Positions 1-8,431 of a DNA stretch of 64,000 nucleotides are shown here, in pieces. The stretch is from contig NZ_JAMBNO010000016.1 of NCBI RefSeq assembly GCF_023715105.1, positions 62,001-126,000 of the forward strand, read 5' to 3'. A program made the translations under genes and the position numbers. Each line of letters opens with the position of its first letter. Position 1 is the first letter of the stretch. The notes beneath the pieces were generated by a model, which saw only the letters and a list, made by a program, of their open reading frames with translations, was not told the origin of the DNA and ran no database searches. This DNA is from Hydrogenophaga intermedia. GTDB taxonomy: Bacteria > Pseudomonadota > Gammaproteobacteria > Burkholderiales > Burkholderiaceae_C.

Positions 1-1004
1 CGGTGGCCGAAGAAAGCGACACGCAGGTCGCCATCCACAGCGACACGCTCAACGAATCGGGCTTCGTGGAGAACACCATCGAAGCCACCAAGGGCCGCAC
101 GCTCTGCGCCTTCCACACCGAAGGCGCGGGTGGTGGCCACGCACCCGACATCATGCGCGTGGTGGGCGAGGCGAACTTCCTGCCCTCCTCCACCAACCCC
201 ACCATGCCCTACACCGTGAATACGCTCGACGAACACGTCGACATGCTCATGGTCTGCCACCACCTGGACGCCGGCATCCCCGAGGACCTGGCCTTCGCGG
301 AGAGCCGAATCCGCAAGGAAACCATCGCGGCCGAGGACATCCTGCACGACCTGGGCGCGATCAGCATGATGAGCAGTGACAGCCAGGCCATGGGCCGCGT
401 GGGCGAGGTGATCATCCGCACCTGGCAGACCGCGCACAAGATGAACGCGCAGCGCGGCACGCTGGCGGAGGACTCATCGCGCAACGACAACTTCCGGGTC
501 AAGCGCTACATCGCCAAGTACACGATCAACCCCGCCATTGCTCACGGCATCTCGCACATCGTGGGCTCGCTGGAGGTGGGCAAGTGGGCCGATCTCGTGC
601 TGTGGAAGCCGGCGTTCTTCGGTGTCAAGCCCTTCTTGGTGCTCAAGGGTGGCAGCATCGCGCTGGCCGCCATGGGCGACCCGAACGCCTCCATCCCCAC
701 CCCGCAGCCGGTGCACTTTCGCCCGCAGTTCGGCTCGCTCGGCGGGGCGCTCGCGCGCAGCAGCCTGAGCTTCGTCTCACAAGCGGCGCTGCAGGCTGGC
801 GTGGGCCAACGCTACGGACTGCAGAAAACCCTCTCGGCTGTGCAGGGCTGCCGCGGCGTGACCAAGCGGCACATGGTGCACAACGCCTGGCTGCCGACCA
901 TGGAGATCGACGCGCAGACCTACAGCGTGCGCGCCGACGGCCAATTGCTCACCTGCGAGCCCGCCACCGTGCTGCCCATGGCGCAGCGCTACTTCCTCTT
1001 CTGA
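1..1004 (+). CDS. ureC: Urease alpha subunit, C-terminal part (cut by window start)
   Basis: This is the C-terminal ~334 residues of the nickel-dependent catalytic subunit of urease, which hydrolyses urea to ammonia and carbamate in the cytoplasm. The family is about 570 residues, so roughly 235 N-terminal residues lie outside the window. Visible active-site pieces are the nickel-ligand His in [13 protein letters not shown], the second His in [16 protein letters not shown], the mobile-flap Cys-His pair in MVCHHLDAG and the Asp in [11 protein letters not shown]. The N-terminal His pair and the carbamylated Lys are not visible here. The stop codon overlaps the ureE start (TGATG), and ureF and ureG follow, so this is the distal half of a ure operon. 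No truncation other than the window edge. Very sure. Confidence 0.98.
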   Translation, partial: VAEESDTQVAIHSDTLNESGFVENTIEATKGRTLCAFHTEGAGGGHAPDIMRVVGEANFLPSSTNPTMPYTVNTLDEHVDMLMVCHHLDAGIPEDLAFAESRIRKETIAAEDILHDLGAISMMSSDSQAMGRVGEVIIRTWQTAHKMNAQRGTLAEDSSRNDNFRVKRYIAKYTINPAIAHGISHIVGSLEVGKWADLVLWKPAFFGVKPFLVLKGGSIALAAMGDPNASIPTPQPVHFRPQFGSLGGALARSSLSFVSQAALQAGVGQRYGLQKTLSAVQGCRGVTKRHMVHNAWLPTMEIDAQTYSVRADGQLLTCEPATVLPMAQRYFLF

Positions 1005-1585
1005 TGCTGCAAGCCGCAAAGCTCATTCCCCGGGGCCAGGGCCTCGCCGCCGTGCTGTTGCGACGTGCGCCCACGGTCGAACTCGATTGGGACGTGCGCC
1101 AGAAGAGCCGCTTCGATGCGCCGCTCAGCGACGGCCGCCAGCTCGCCGTCTTCCTGCCGCGCGGCAGCGTGGTGCGCGGCGGCGACGTGCTGGTCACGGC
1201 CGACGGCGAACTGGTGCGCGTGGTGGCGGCGCCGCAGCCGGTGCTTTGCATCACCCCCTGCCCCGACCACCCCGCGGCCGAGCAGGCCTTCGACCTCATG
1301 CGCGCGGCCTACCACCTCGGCAACCGCCACGTGCCTATCGAGTTGCGAGCGGACCACCTCAAGATCGAGCCCGACCATGTGCTGGCCGACATGCTGCGCG
1401 CGATGCACCTGACCGTGGTGGAGGCGAAAGAGCCCTTTGAACCGGAGAGTGGCGCGTATGGCGGGCATGGCAATTCGCACGGGCACGGGCACGGGCACGG
1501 TGTCCACGCTCACGGCCACGGACACGAACAACCGCACCAGCACCACCCCCACGATCCCCCACACTACGATGACCATGGCCACTGA
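1004..1585 (+). CDS. ureE: Urease accessory nickel metallochaperone UreE
   Basis: 193-residue UreE, the dimeric metallochaperone that delivers nickel to the UreDFG-apourease complex. The start ATG overlaps the ureC stop by one base, indicating translational coupling. The N-terminal half (about residues 1-75) is the peptide-binding domain and residues 75-150 the metal-binding domain. The C-terminal ~35 residues are extremely His-rich (alternating His-Gly and His-pairs ending in HYDDHGH), the type of tail that stores extra nickel in Klebsiella-type UreE. The tail is encoded by a short GGGCAC repeat near 1480-1500. The 3' end overlaps the ureF start. Function assignment is firm; the nickel-storage role of the tail is inferred from family knowledge. 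Confidence 0.96.
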   Translation: MLQAAKLIPRGQGLAAVLLRRAPTVELDWDVRQKSRFDAPLSDGRQLAVFLPRGSVVRGGDVLVTADGELVRVVAAPQPVLCITPCPDHPAAEQAFDLMRAAYHLGNRHVPIELRADHLKIEPDHVLADMLRAMHLTVVEAKEPFEPESGAYGGHGNSHGHGHGHGVHAHGHGHEQPHQHHPHDPPHYDDHGH

Positions 1586-2264
1586 TGGCGCCCTGCTGCG
1601 CACGCTCTGGCTGGCCTCGCCCGCGCTGCCGGTCGGCGGCTTTTCGTACTCCGAAGGGTTGGAGGCCGCGGTCGACGCGGGCCGCGTGCACGACGAAGCC
1701 ACCGCCGCGGCCTGGCTGGTCGATCAATTGCTGATCGGCCCCGCGCGCAGCGACTTCGCGGTCGCGGCGCAAGCCATCATGGCCTGGCGTGCGAACGATC
1801 TGGCACGCGTGCGCGACCTCAACGCCTGGGTGCTCCACACACGCGAGACGAGCGAACTGCGGCTGCAGGCCGAACAGATGGGCCGCTCGCTGCTGGCCTG
1901 GGCGCAGTCGCTGGGCGACTTCGGCGCGCCGCTGCTGCGGCAACTGACCGATGCGCGACTGGACCCGCCCACCTGGCCCGTGGCCAGCGCCTGCGCCGCC
2001 GCGCACGGCGAGGCCACACCGCGCGACGCGCTCGTTGGCCTGGCCTTTGGTTGGGCCGAGAACATGGTGCAGGCCGCCATCAAGGCGGTGCCGCTGGGCC
2101 AGGGCACTGGCCAGCGCCTGCTGGCGCGCCTGGTCCAGGCCATTCCTGCTGCGGTGGACGAAGCGCTCGCCCTGGAGGACGATCAACGCCAGGCCTTCAC
2201 CCCCATGCTCGCCATCCTCTCGTCACGCCACGAAACCCAGTACTCACGCCTGTTCCGATCATGA
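1569..2264 (+). CDS. ureF: Urease accessory protein UreF
   Basis: About 231 residues, the usual UreF length. UreF is an all-helical accessory protein that bridges UreD and the UreG GTPase during insertion of nickel into urease. The diagnostic N-terminal stretch [20 protein letters not shown] and the mid-protein [18 protein letters not shown] are present. Start: ATG at 1569 (MTMATDG) is preferred, inside the last codons of ureE; ATG at 1575 is an alternative. A longer reading frame upstream only retraces the ureE His-tail in another frame. The stop overlaps the ureG start (ATGA). Part of the ureCEFG operon. Very sure. Confidence 0.96.
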   Translation: MTMATDGALLRTLWLASPALPVGGFSYSEGLEAAVDAGRVHDEATAAAWLVDQLLIGPARSDFAVAAQAIMAWRANDLARVRDLNAWVLHTRETSELRLQAEQMGRSLLAWAQSLGDFGAPLLRQLTDARLDPPTWPVASACAAAHGEATPRDALVGLAFGWAENMVQAAIKAVPLGQGTGQRLLARLVQAIPAAVDEALALEDDQRQAFTPMLAILSSRHETQYSRLFRS

Positions 2265-2923
2265 CGCTGCACCACATCCCGAACCGCACCAAAGCCCTAC
2301 CCCCGTTGCGCGTGGGCATCGGCGGTCCGGTCGGCTCCGGCAAGACCACGCTGCTCGAAATGCTGTGCAAGGCCATGCGCGAGCGCTACGACCTCATCGC
2401 CATCACCAACGACATCTACACCAAGGAAGACCAGCGCCTGCTCACCATCAGCGGCGCGCTGGAGGCCGAGCGCATCCTGGGGGTGGAAACCGGCGGCTGC
2501 CCGCACACCGCCATCCGCGAGGACGCCTCGATCAACCTCGAAGCAATCGACCGCATGCTGGAGCGCTTCCCCAATGCCGACGTGGTCTTCGTGGAAAGCG
2601 GCGGCGACAACCTCGCTGCCACCTTCAGCCCCGAGCTGAGCGACCTCACCATCTATGTGATCGACGTCGCCGCGGGCGAGAAAATTCCGCGCAAGGGCGG
2701 GCCCGGCATCACCAAGAGCGATCTCTTCGTCATCAACAAGACCGACCTGGCCCCGCACGTGGGCGCGGACCTGGCCGTGATGCAGGCAGACACCGCACGC
2801 ATGCGCCCCGACCCGCAACGCCGCCCCTGGGTGATGACCAACCTCAAGACGCTCGCGGGCGTCGACGACGTCGTGCGATTCATCGAAACGCGCGGCCTGC
2901 TGCGCCACGCACAACCCGCCTGA
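2261..2923 (+). CDS. ureG: Urease accessory GTPase UreG
   Basis: 220-residue SIMIBI-class GTPase that powers nickel delivery to urease. The P-loop [13 protein letters not shown] is at about residues 20-32. The metal-binding Cys-Pro-His triad is in [15 protein letters not shown], the switch region in [18 protein letters not shown], and the guanine-specificity motif [13 protein letters not shown] follows. The ATG at 2261 overlaps the ureF stop, so the gene is the translationally coupled last member of the ure operon visible here. ureD and ureA/B are not downstream and must lie left of the window. A tRNA-Ser gene begins 31 bp after the stop. Very sure. Confidence 0.97.
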   Translation: MTLHHIPNRTKALPPLRVGIGGPVGSGKTTLLEMLCKAMRERYDLIAITNDIYTKEDQRLLTISGALEAERILGVETGGCPHTAIREDASINLEAIDRMLERFPNADVVFVESGGDNLAATFSPELSDLTIYVIDVAAGEKIPRKGGPGITKSDLFVINKTDLAPHVGADLAVMQADTARMRPDPQRRPWVMTNLKTLAGVDDVVRFIETRGLLRHAQPA

Positions 2924-2954
2924 ACGTCCTCCGCACTAGAATCCCACCCGCTGC

Positions 2955-3042
2955 GGAGACGTGGGTGAGTGGTTTAAACCAGCAGTCTTGAAAACTGCCG
3001 ACCCGCAAGGGTCCGTGAGTTCGAATCTCACCGTCTCCGCCA
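2955..3042 (+). tRNA. tRNA-Ser (anticodon TGA)
   Basis: 88-nt class II tRNA with encoded CCA. The acceptor arms GGAGACG and CGTCTCC pair fully. The anticodon stem GCAGT/ACTGC encloses the loop CTTGAAA, giving anticodon TGA. A long variable arm (CGACCCGCAAGGGTCCG) is typical of tRNA-Ser, and the T-arm GTGAGTTCGAATCTCAC is canonical. A strong intrinsic terminator lies 8 nt downstream. Confidence 0.97.
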
Positions 3043-3050
3043 GAACGAAA

Positions 3051-3078
3051 AAAAGGGCAGCCCGTGGGCTGCCCTTTT
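3051..3078. terminator. Bidirectional intrinsic terminator between tRNA-Ser and the DUF4148 gene
   Basis: The perfect inverted repeat AAAAGGGCAGCCC-GT-GGGCTGCCCTTTT has a 9-bp G+C core flanked by A/T runs on both sides. It can therefore stop the tRNA-Ser transcript on the plus strand and the convergent DUF4148 gene on the minus strand. Confidence 0.9.
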
Positions 3079-3113
3079 CAACTTGGAGGAGACGAAAACG
3101 CGGGGCGCGGCGA

Positions 3114-3482
3114 TCAGTTCGCGGCGGTGATGCTCTGCACGGCACGCAGGCCGGCCAGGCGGATCTGCTCGGCTTGCTCGGCGGTCGGCACCGGCAGGAT
3201 CTCGCCGCTGGCGACCACGCCCAGGCGGTAAGCTGCGGCGGCTTCGGCCTGCACTTGGGCGCGGGTCACGTTGCTGGCGATGGTGGTGGCCTGGTCCTGG
3301 CCGCCGCTGGCTTCGCCGCGGGCGATGACGTCGGCCTTGTAGGCGGGTGCCACCTGGGCTTGCACTTCGGCGCGGCTCAGGGTCGACTGGAAGTTGAACA
3401 CTTCGTTGCCCTGGATCGGGCCTTCGGCGAAGGCGGCACCGGCGGTCAGGGCGAAGGCGATGGGGAGAAGAGCAGCTTTCAT
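3114..3482 (-). CDS. Secreted DUF4148-type protein
   Basis: 122 residues. The N-terminal signal peptide MKAALLPIAFALTAGAAFAE predicts export to the periplasm. The mature part matches the DUF4148 family, small secreted proteins abundant in Burkholderiales with no established function. Two imperfect internal repeats are visible, one around LSRAEVQAQVAPAYKADVIA and one around VTRAQVQAEAAAAYRLGVVA, each ending in a Gly-Glu turn. The start at 3482 is chosen because AAAGGA sits just upstream and the signal peptide begins there; an upstream extension would hide the signal sequence. The gene is divergent from a two-component regulator and shares its upstream region, so it may be a target of that regulator. 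That link is inference. Confidence 0.8.
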   Translation of the reverse strand: MKAALLPIAFALTAGAAFAEGPIQGNEVFNFQSTLSRAEVQAQVAPAYKADVIARGEASGGQDQATTIASNVTRAQVQAEAAAAYRLGVVASGEILPVPTAEQAEQIRLAGLRAVQSITAAN

Positions 3483-3606
3483 GACAGTTCCTTTGAAGAC
3501 GACAGACAGATTGAAGGGGGGACACACCACATGCCGTTTTGTGTCGGCATGGGGTGAACTGTAGAAACCGCATCTGTCAGATTCCGAACGCCAGAATTAC
3601 CGATCC

Positions 3607-3636
3607 GTAACCCAAAAATGGGTCACTTTCCGTGAC
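3607..3636. promoter_or_regulatory. Operator-like inverted repeats between the DUF4148 gene and the response-regulator gene
   Basis: Two overlapping dyads lie in the 208-bp divergent intergenic region. One is GTAACCCA-AAAA-TGGGTCAC (3607-3626, one mismatch pair in 8). The other is GTCAC-TTTCC-GTGAC (3622-3636, perfect). The sequence CCGTNAC is also directly repeated 25 bp apart. A binding site for the adjacent OmpR-type regulator is plausible, but the site does not clearly match a published consensus that I can recall. Confidence 0.4.
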
Positions 3637-3690
3637 AATTTCGCATCGCGCGAACTGCGCCATGCCCTGTCACGCCCCTGCCCCATCGCC

Positions 3691-4371
3691 ATGCGCATCC
3701 TGGTCATCGAAGACGAAGCCAAACTGGCCGACTACGTCAAACGTGGTCTGTCGGAGGCCGGCTATACGGTGGACGTGGCGCGTGACGGCATCGAGGGCCG
3801 TTACCTAGCCACCGAGGGCGACTACCAGCTCGTGGTGCTCGACATCATGCTGCCCGGGGTGGACGGTTTCGGCGTGCTCGCGTCCCTGCGCGAGAAGCAC
3901 AACACGCCCGTGCTCATGCTGACCGCGCGCGATCTGGTGGAAGACCGTGTGCGCGGGCTGCAGGCCGGGGCCGACGACTACCTCGTCAAGCCCTTCGCCT
4001 TCTCCGAACTGCTGGCACGCGTGGCCGCACTGCTGCGCCGCGGCCCGGCGCACACCGAAGCCACCAACACGAAGCTCACGATCAACAACCTCGAGATGGA
4101 CCTGATCGGCCGCAAGGCCTGGCGCGACGGCCAGCGGCTGGAACTCACCGCCAAGGAGTTCTCGCTGCTGGCGCTGCTGGCGCGGCGCAAGGGGCAGATC
4201 CTCTCTCGCACCACACTGGCCGAGCAGGTGTGGGACATGAACTTCGACTCCGACACCAACGTGGTCGAGGTCGCCATCCGGCGCCTGCGCGCCAAGATGG
4301 ATGACCCGTTCCGGCCCAAGCTGCTGCACAACGTGCGCGGCATGGGCTATGTGCTGGAGGACCGTACATGA
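3691..4371 (+). CDS. OmpR/PhoB-type response regulator, heavy-metal (CusR/IrlR) subgroup
   Basis: 226 residues. The receiver domain (1-120) has acidic residues E7/D8/E9, phospho-acceptor Asp51 (LVVLDIMLPGVDGFG), the conserved Thr in MLTARD and Lys100 in DDYLVKPF. The C-terminal winged-helix DNA-binding domain contains LTAKEFSLLALLARR and the recognition stretch NVVEVAIRRLRAKMD. The sequence groups with CusR/CopR/IrlR regulators of copper or other metal stress. The sensor kinase gene follows after a 64-bp gap. The actual ligand and target genes are unknown: no metal-efflux gene is nearby, and the only obvious neighbouring candidate target is the divergent DUF4148 gene. Confidence 0.9.
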   Translation: MRILVIEDEAKLADYVKRGLSEAGYTVDVARDGIEGRYLATEGDYQLVVLDIMLPGVDGFGVLASLREKHNTPVLMLTARDLVEDRVRGLQAGADDYLVKPFAFSELLARVAALLRRGPAHTEATNTKLTINNLEMDLIGRKAWRDGQRLELTAKEFSLLALLARRKGQILSRTTLAEQVWDMNFDSDTNVVEVAIRRLRAKMDDPFRPKLLHNVRGMGYVLEDRT

Positions 4372-4435
4372 GCATGAGCGCCGCCCGGCCGCCCGAAGAC
4401 GCTCGCACCGCAGTGCGCTGCACGGAGGTTTCCGA

Positions 4436-5812
4436 ATGAACACCCAGGCCGTGGCCGCCGCCGCGAGCGACCTCAAGGTGCCGCCCACGCCGTGCACCTA
4501 CTCGATCGGCAAACGCCTGTCGCTGCTGCTGGCGCTGCAGACCATCATTGGTCTGGGCGTGCTGCTGGCCGCCATCTATGGCGTCACGCACATGATGTTC
4601 GTGTCCAAGCAGGACGAACACCTCCAGGGCTATTCGGCGGTGCTCGCCGAGGTGCTGCGCGAGGCCGACGCCAAAGGCGGCGAAGCCGAGATGGCCAACA
4701 AGCTCGCCTGGCTGGGCGAACGCCAGCCGGGTACCTTCGTACAGGTGCTGCGGGCCGACGGCAGCGAGTTCTACCGCGATGCGTCACCTACCTTCGACCC
4801 ACAGACGGCGCCCTCGCGCGAGCGGCGCTTCGAGGTTGCGCGCGCCGATGGCAGCGCGCCGCTGCAGGCGCGCGTGGTGATCGACTGCACCAGCGACGCG
4901 CAGTACGGCCAGCGCATGGCGCTGCTGCTGATCGCCGCCACGCTGGCCGGTGGTGCCTTTGTGGCATGGGCCACCTTCTGGCGCGTGCGCTGCAGCCTGC
5001 GCCCGCTGCAGGATCTGGCCGCGCAGACGCGCGCCGTGGACGTGCGCCGCCTCGACCAGCGCCTGTCGCTGCCCGAACCCATCGAAGAGCTGCAACCCCT
5101 GGTCGACCAGTTCAACGGGCTGATGCAGCGGGTGGAGCGCACCTATGTGCAGCTGGAGGGCTTCAACGCCGACGTGGCGCATGAGTTGCGCACGCCGCTG
5201 GCCAACCTGATCGGCCACACCGAAGTGGCGCTCAGCCGTGAGCGCACAGCGCCCGAGCTGGAAGAGGTGCTGCTCTCCAACCTGGAAGAACTGCAGCGCA
5301 TGGCGGGCATCGTCAATGACATGCTGTTCCTCGCGCAGGCCGACCGCGGCGTGAAGGCGCGGCGTGGCGAACCAGTCAGCCTGGCCGAACTGGTGCGTCA
5401 GGTGGTGGAGTTCCACGAGGCGCCGATGGAAGACGCCAACCTGGGCATCGACATCGTGGGCGACGCGAAGCTGGCGGTGGACGAGCCGCTGTGCAAGCGC
5501 GCGCTGTCCAACCTGCTGGGCAACGCCATTCGCTATGCCGAGAAGGGCTCGCGCCTGTGCGTGCGCATCCTGCCCGAGGGCGAGCGCGGCGCCCGCCTGT
5601 GGGTGGAGAACGTGGGCCCGGCGATCGAGCCCTCACACTTGCCGCGCCTGTTCGACCGCTTCTTCCGCGCCGACGCTTCGCGCTGCGAGCTGGAGAAGCC
5701 GCACCATGGCCTGGGCCTGTCCATCGTTGCGGCCATTGCACGCATGCACGACGGCTTTGCTGCCGCCGAATCGGACGCAGGCCGCACCCGCGTGGGCTTC
5801 AGCCTGACTTGA
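4436..5812 (+). CDS. Two-component sensor histidine kinase, CusS-like
   Basis: 458-residue inner-membrane sensor kinase. It has transmembrane helix 1 at about 27-49, a periplasmic sensor of ~110 residues, transmembrane helix 2 at about 160-181 and a HAMP linker. The H-box FNADVAHELRTPLANLIGH has phospho-acceptor His249, the N-box is LSNLLGNAIRYA, and the G-box HHGLGLSIVAAIARMH is at the C-terminus. The start at 4436 is set by GGAGG eight bases upstream. The gene partners the response regulator directly before it. The periplasmic domain has no obvious Met/His metal motifs, so a metal signal is only suggested by family resemblance. It converges on hemW with a 6-bp gap. Confidence 0.9.
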   Translation: MNTQAVAAAASDLKVPPTPCTYSIGKRLSLLLALQTIIGLGVLLAAIYGVTHMMFVSKQDEHLQGYSAVLAEVLREADAKGGEAEMANKLAWLGERQPGTFVQVLRADGSEFYRDASPTFDPQTAPSRERRFEVARADGSAPLQARVVIDCTSDAQYGQRMALLLIAATLAGGAFVAWATFWRVRCSLRPLQDLAAQTRAVDVRRLDQRLSLPEPIEELQPLVDQFNGLMQRVERTYVQLEGFNADVAHELRTPLANLIGHTEVALSRERTAPELEEVLLSNLEELQRMAGIVNDMLFLAQADRGVKARRGEPVSLAELVRQVVEFHEAPMEDANLGIDIVGDAKLAVDEPLCKRALSNLLGNAIRYAEKGSRLCVRILPEGERGARLWVENVGPAIEPSHLPRLFDRFFRADASRCELEKPHHGLGLSIVAAIARMHDGFAAAESDAGRTRVGFSLT

Positions 5813-5818
5813 CGGGCC

Positions 5819-7039
5819 TCATGCCGGCAGGAACAGTTCCTGCAGATCGCTGAGGAAGTCAAACCCGCGCTCGCTGGGGCGCACCCAACCGCCGTCGCGC
5901 ACGATCAGGCCCTTCGTTTCGGCCTCGCGCAGCGGCGCGTCGATGCTGGACAGCGGCAGCCCGGTGCTGGCCATGAAGTCGGCCAGCGCGAAGCCCTCGC
6001 GCAGGCGCAGGGCGTTGAGCATGTATTCAAAGGGCAGCTGCGCACGGGGCACTTCGTCCATGCTGCTCACCGCATCGCCAGCCAGCGCGCGTTCCATGTA
6101 GAGGCGCGGCTCGCGCACGCGCACCGTGCGCGCCACGCGGTGCGCGAAGCTGAGCTTGCCGTGTGCTCCGGCGCCGATGCCGAGGTAATCGCCGAAGCGC
6201 CAGTAGTTCAGGTTGTGCCGGCAGGCATGCCCTGGCCGCGCGTAGGCCGACACCTCGTAGCGTTGCAGCCCGGCGCTGACCGTGAGCTCGGTGATGCGAT
6301 CGAGCATGTCGTAGGCCTCGTCGTCGCCCGGCAGCGTGGGCGGGTACTTGGCGAACAGCGTGTTCGGCTCGAGCGTGAGGTGGTAGACGGACAGGTGCGG
6401 CGGTGCGTAAGACAACGCGGTGCGCAGGTCGGCCTCCAGCATCGCCAGCGTCTGGCCCGGCAACGCGTACATCAGATCAAGGTTGAAGGTGTCAAAGACC
6501 TGCGCGGCTTCATCGAGCGCAGCACGTGCCTGGCGGCTGTCGTGCACCCGGCCCACCGCTTTCAGCGCGGCATCGTCAAAGCTCTGCACGCCCACCGACA
6601 GCCGGGTGACGCCGGCCTCGCGGAAGGCGCGGAAGCGGTCCCGCTCGAAGGTACCGGGATTCGCTTCCAGCGTGATCTCGGCATCGGGCTCCAGGGGCAG
6701 ACGCGCCCGCACATCGGCCAGCAAACGGTCGATGGCCTCGGGCGAGAACAGGCTGGGCGTGCCGCCACCGATGAACACGCTGACCACCGGGCGCCCCCAC
6801 ACCAGCGGCAGCGAGGCCTCCAGGTCGGCGCGCAAGGCGTCGAGGTAGCGCGCCTCGGGCATGGCCTCACCGGGCGCGGCGGTGGCACTCCATTCGTGCG
6901 AGTTGAAATCGCAGTAGGGACACTTCTTCAGGCACCAGGGCAGATGGATGTAGAGCGACAGCGGCGGCAGGGCCGTGAGCTGCAAGGTGCCGGGGCGCAT
7001 CCAGTGGCGCGGGTCGCGCAGCGTGGCGGTGTCGGTCAT
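5819..7039 (-). CDS. hemW: Radical SAM heme chaperone HemW
   Basis: 406 residues. HemW is a radical-SAM-family heme-binding chaperone related to the oxygen-independent coproporphyrinogen III oxidase HemN, with which it is often confused. The 4Fe-4S/SAM motif CLKKCPYCDF sits at about residue 36, with the downstream GGGTPSLF motif and a C-terminal HemN-type domain. The spacing C-x3-C-x2-C without the extra HemN cysteine favours HemW. It is the last gene of a minus-strand run (kinase, PP2C, rph, rdgB, hemW) with 7-27 bp gaps or overlaps; the rdgB-hemW gap is 17 bp. rdgB-hemW adjacency is common in proteobacteria. Confidence 0.93.
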   Translation of the reverse strand: MTDTATLRDPRHWMRPGTLQLTALPPLSLYIHLPWCLKKCPYCDFNSHEWSATAAPGEAMPEARYLDALRADLEASLPLVWGRPVVSVFIGGGTPSLFSPEAIDRLLADVRARLPLEPDAEITLEANPGTFERDRFRAFREAGVTRLSVGVQSFDDAALKAVGRVHDSRQARAALDEAAQVFDTFNLDLMYALPGQTLAMLEADLRTALSYAPPHLSVYHLTLEPNTLFAKYPPTLPGDDEAYDMLDRITELTVSAGLQRYEVSAYARPGHACRHNLNYWRFGDYLGIGAGAHGKLSFAHRVARTVRVREPRLYMERALAGDAVSSMDEVPRAQLPFEYMLNALRLREGFALADFMASTGLPLSSIDAPLREAETKGLIVRDGGWVRPSERGFDFLSDLQELFLPA

Positions 7040-7056
7040 TGGGGGGCAGCGTGCGG

Positions 7057-7668
7057 TCAGATCGCGGGCGCAAACCAGCGTTCACGCATCAGCGCGAGCA
7101 TGGCGCGCGCGGCCTGGCCGCGGTGGCTGTGCTGGTTCTTCACCGCGGGGTCGAGTTGCGCGAAGGTCTTGCCCAAAGCAGGAATGAACATCACCGGGTC
7201 GAAACCGAAGCCGTGCTCGCCCATGCGCTGCTCGGTGATGAGCCCGGGCGCGCGGCCGGTGGCCACCAGCGGTTCGGGGTCGTCGGCGTGGCGCAGGGCC
7301 ACCAGCGTGCTCACCAGGGCGGCGCGGCGGTCGCTCACGTCACGCATCTGTGCGAGCAGCGCGGTCACGTTGTGGTCGTCGCCCTTGGGCAGGCCGTGTT
7401 GCGTGGCGTAGTGGGCCGTGTCCACGCCGGGCAGGCCACCAAACGCCTCCACGCACAGGCCGGCGTCATCGGCGAGCGCCGGCAGGCCACTGATGCGCGC
7501 GGCGTGGCGCGCCTTGGCCAGCGCGTTCTCGATGAAGGTGCGGTGCGGCTCGGGCGCCTCGGGAATGCCGAGCTCCGCCTGGCGCACGAGTTGCACACCC
7601 AGCGGCGCGAACAGGTCCTGCAGCTCGGCCAGCTTGCCCGCGTTGTTGGACGCCAGAACCAGCTTCAT
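7057..7668 (-). CDS. rdgB: Non-canonical purine NTP pyrophosphatase (RdgB/HAM1)
   Basis: 203 residues. It hydrolyses dITP, ITP and XTP to the monophosphates, keeping deaminated purines out of DNA and RNA. The N-terminal MKLVLASNNAGKLAEL is the family signature (SNN-GK-E). The substrate-binding segments ADDAGLCVEAFGGLPGVDT and the C-terminal FGFDPVMFIP followed by SHRGQAAR are also present. The start at 7668 is chosen because the signature begins at residue 1. It sits 7 bp after rph in the same operon. Very sure. Confidence 0.95.
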   Translation of the reverse strand: MKLVLASNNAGKLAELQDLFAPLGVQLVRQAELGIPEAPEPHRTFIENALAKARHAARISGLPALADDAGLCVEAFGGLPGVDTAHYATQHGLPKGDDHNVTALLAQMRDVSDRRAALVSTLVALRHADDPEPLVATGRAPGLITEQRMGEHGFGFDPVMFIPALGKTFAQLDPAVKNQHSHRGQAARAMLALMRERWFAPAI

Positions 7669-7675
7669 GCACGAC

Positions 7676-8404
7676 TCAGCCCGCCAGGGCGGCCTTCTGC
7701 AGCGCCACCAGCTCGGCAATACCCTTCTCGGCCAGCGCCAGCAGCGCGTCCATCTCGCGGCGCGTGAACGCGGCGCCTTCGGCCGTGCCTTGCACCTCCA
7801 CGTAGTGGCCGGCGCCGGTCATCACCACGTTCATGTCGGTGTCGCAGGCGGAGTCTTCCACGTATTCCAGGTCAAGCAGCGGCGAGCCGCCGAGGATGCC
7901 GACCGAGATGGCGGCGACGTGGTCCTTGATGGGCGACGCGGTGATCTTGCCGTCGGCGATCAGGCGATTGACCGCGTCCTGTGCGGCCACGAAGGCGCCG
8001 GTGATGCCCGCGGTGCGGGTACCACCGTCGGCCTGGATCACGTCGCAGTCGAGCGAGATGGTGCGCTCACCGAGCGCCTTGAGGTCGAACACGGCGCGCA
8101 GCGAGCGGCCGATGAGGCGCTGGATCTCCTGGGTGCGACCACTCTGCTTGCCTTTGGCGGCCTCGCGGTCGCTGCGGGTGTGGGTGGCGCGCGGCAGCAT
8201 GCCGTACTCGGCCGTCACCCAGCCCTCCCCGCTGCCGCGTTTGTGCGGGGGCACTTTTTCTTCGACCGACGCGGTGCACAGCACCTTGGTGTTGCCGAAC
8301 TCGATGAGCACCGAGCCTTCGGCGTGCATGGTGTAGCCGCGGGTGATGCGCACCGGGCGCAGGGCATCGGCGGCCCGTTGGCCGGGTCGGGAGACAACCG
8401 TCAT
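7676..8404 (-). CDS. rph: Ribonuclease PH
   Basis: 242 residues, the usual length. RNase PH is a phosphorolytic 3'-5' exoribonuclease that trims tRNA 3' ends. Visible features are the N-terminal [17 protein letters not shown] (RNA-binding arginines), the [19 protein letters not shown] block and the phosphate-binding RTAGITGAF near the C-terminal half. Unlike E. coli K-12, the reading frame is complete. It lies between the PP2C gene (27 bp upstream) and rdgB. Very sure. Confidence 0.96.
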   Translation of the reverse strand: MTVVSRPGQRAADALRPVRITRGYTMHAEGSVLIEFGNTKVLCTASVEEKVPPHKRGSGEGWVTAEYGMLPRATHTRSDREAAKGKQSGRTQEIQRLIGRSLRAVFDLKALGERTISLDCDVIQADGGTRTAGITGAFVAAQDAVNRLIADGKITASPIKDHVAAISVGILGGSPLLDLEYVEDSACDTDMNVVMTGAGHYVEVQGTAEGAAFTRREMDALLALAEKGIAELVALQKAALAG

Positions 8405-8431
8405 GAAAAACCTCGGGGAGAAACGAAAGAC

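Noticed and set aside
1470-1510. GGGCAC-type tandem repeat as a possible regulatory repeat
   Set aside because: It is explained by the His-Gly-rich coding sequence of the UreE tail.
2955-3042. tRNA-Ser, tRNA-Arg and tRNA-Gln as integration sites of a mobile element
   Set aside because: No integrase, duplicated tRNA 3' ends or change in gene character were seen beside any of the tRNA genes.
3691-5812. Copper resistance operon around the CusRS-like pair
   Set aside because: No efflux pump, multicopper oxidase or metallochaperone gene lies next to the two-component genes.
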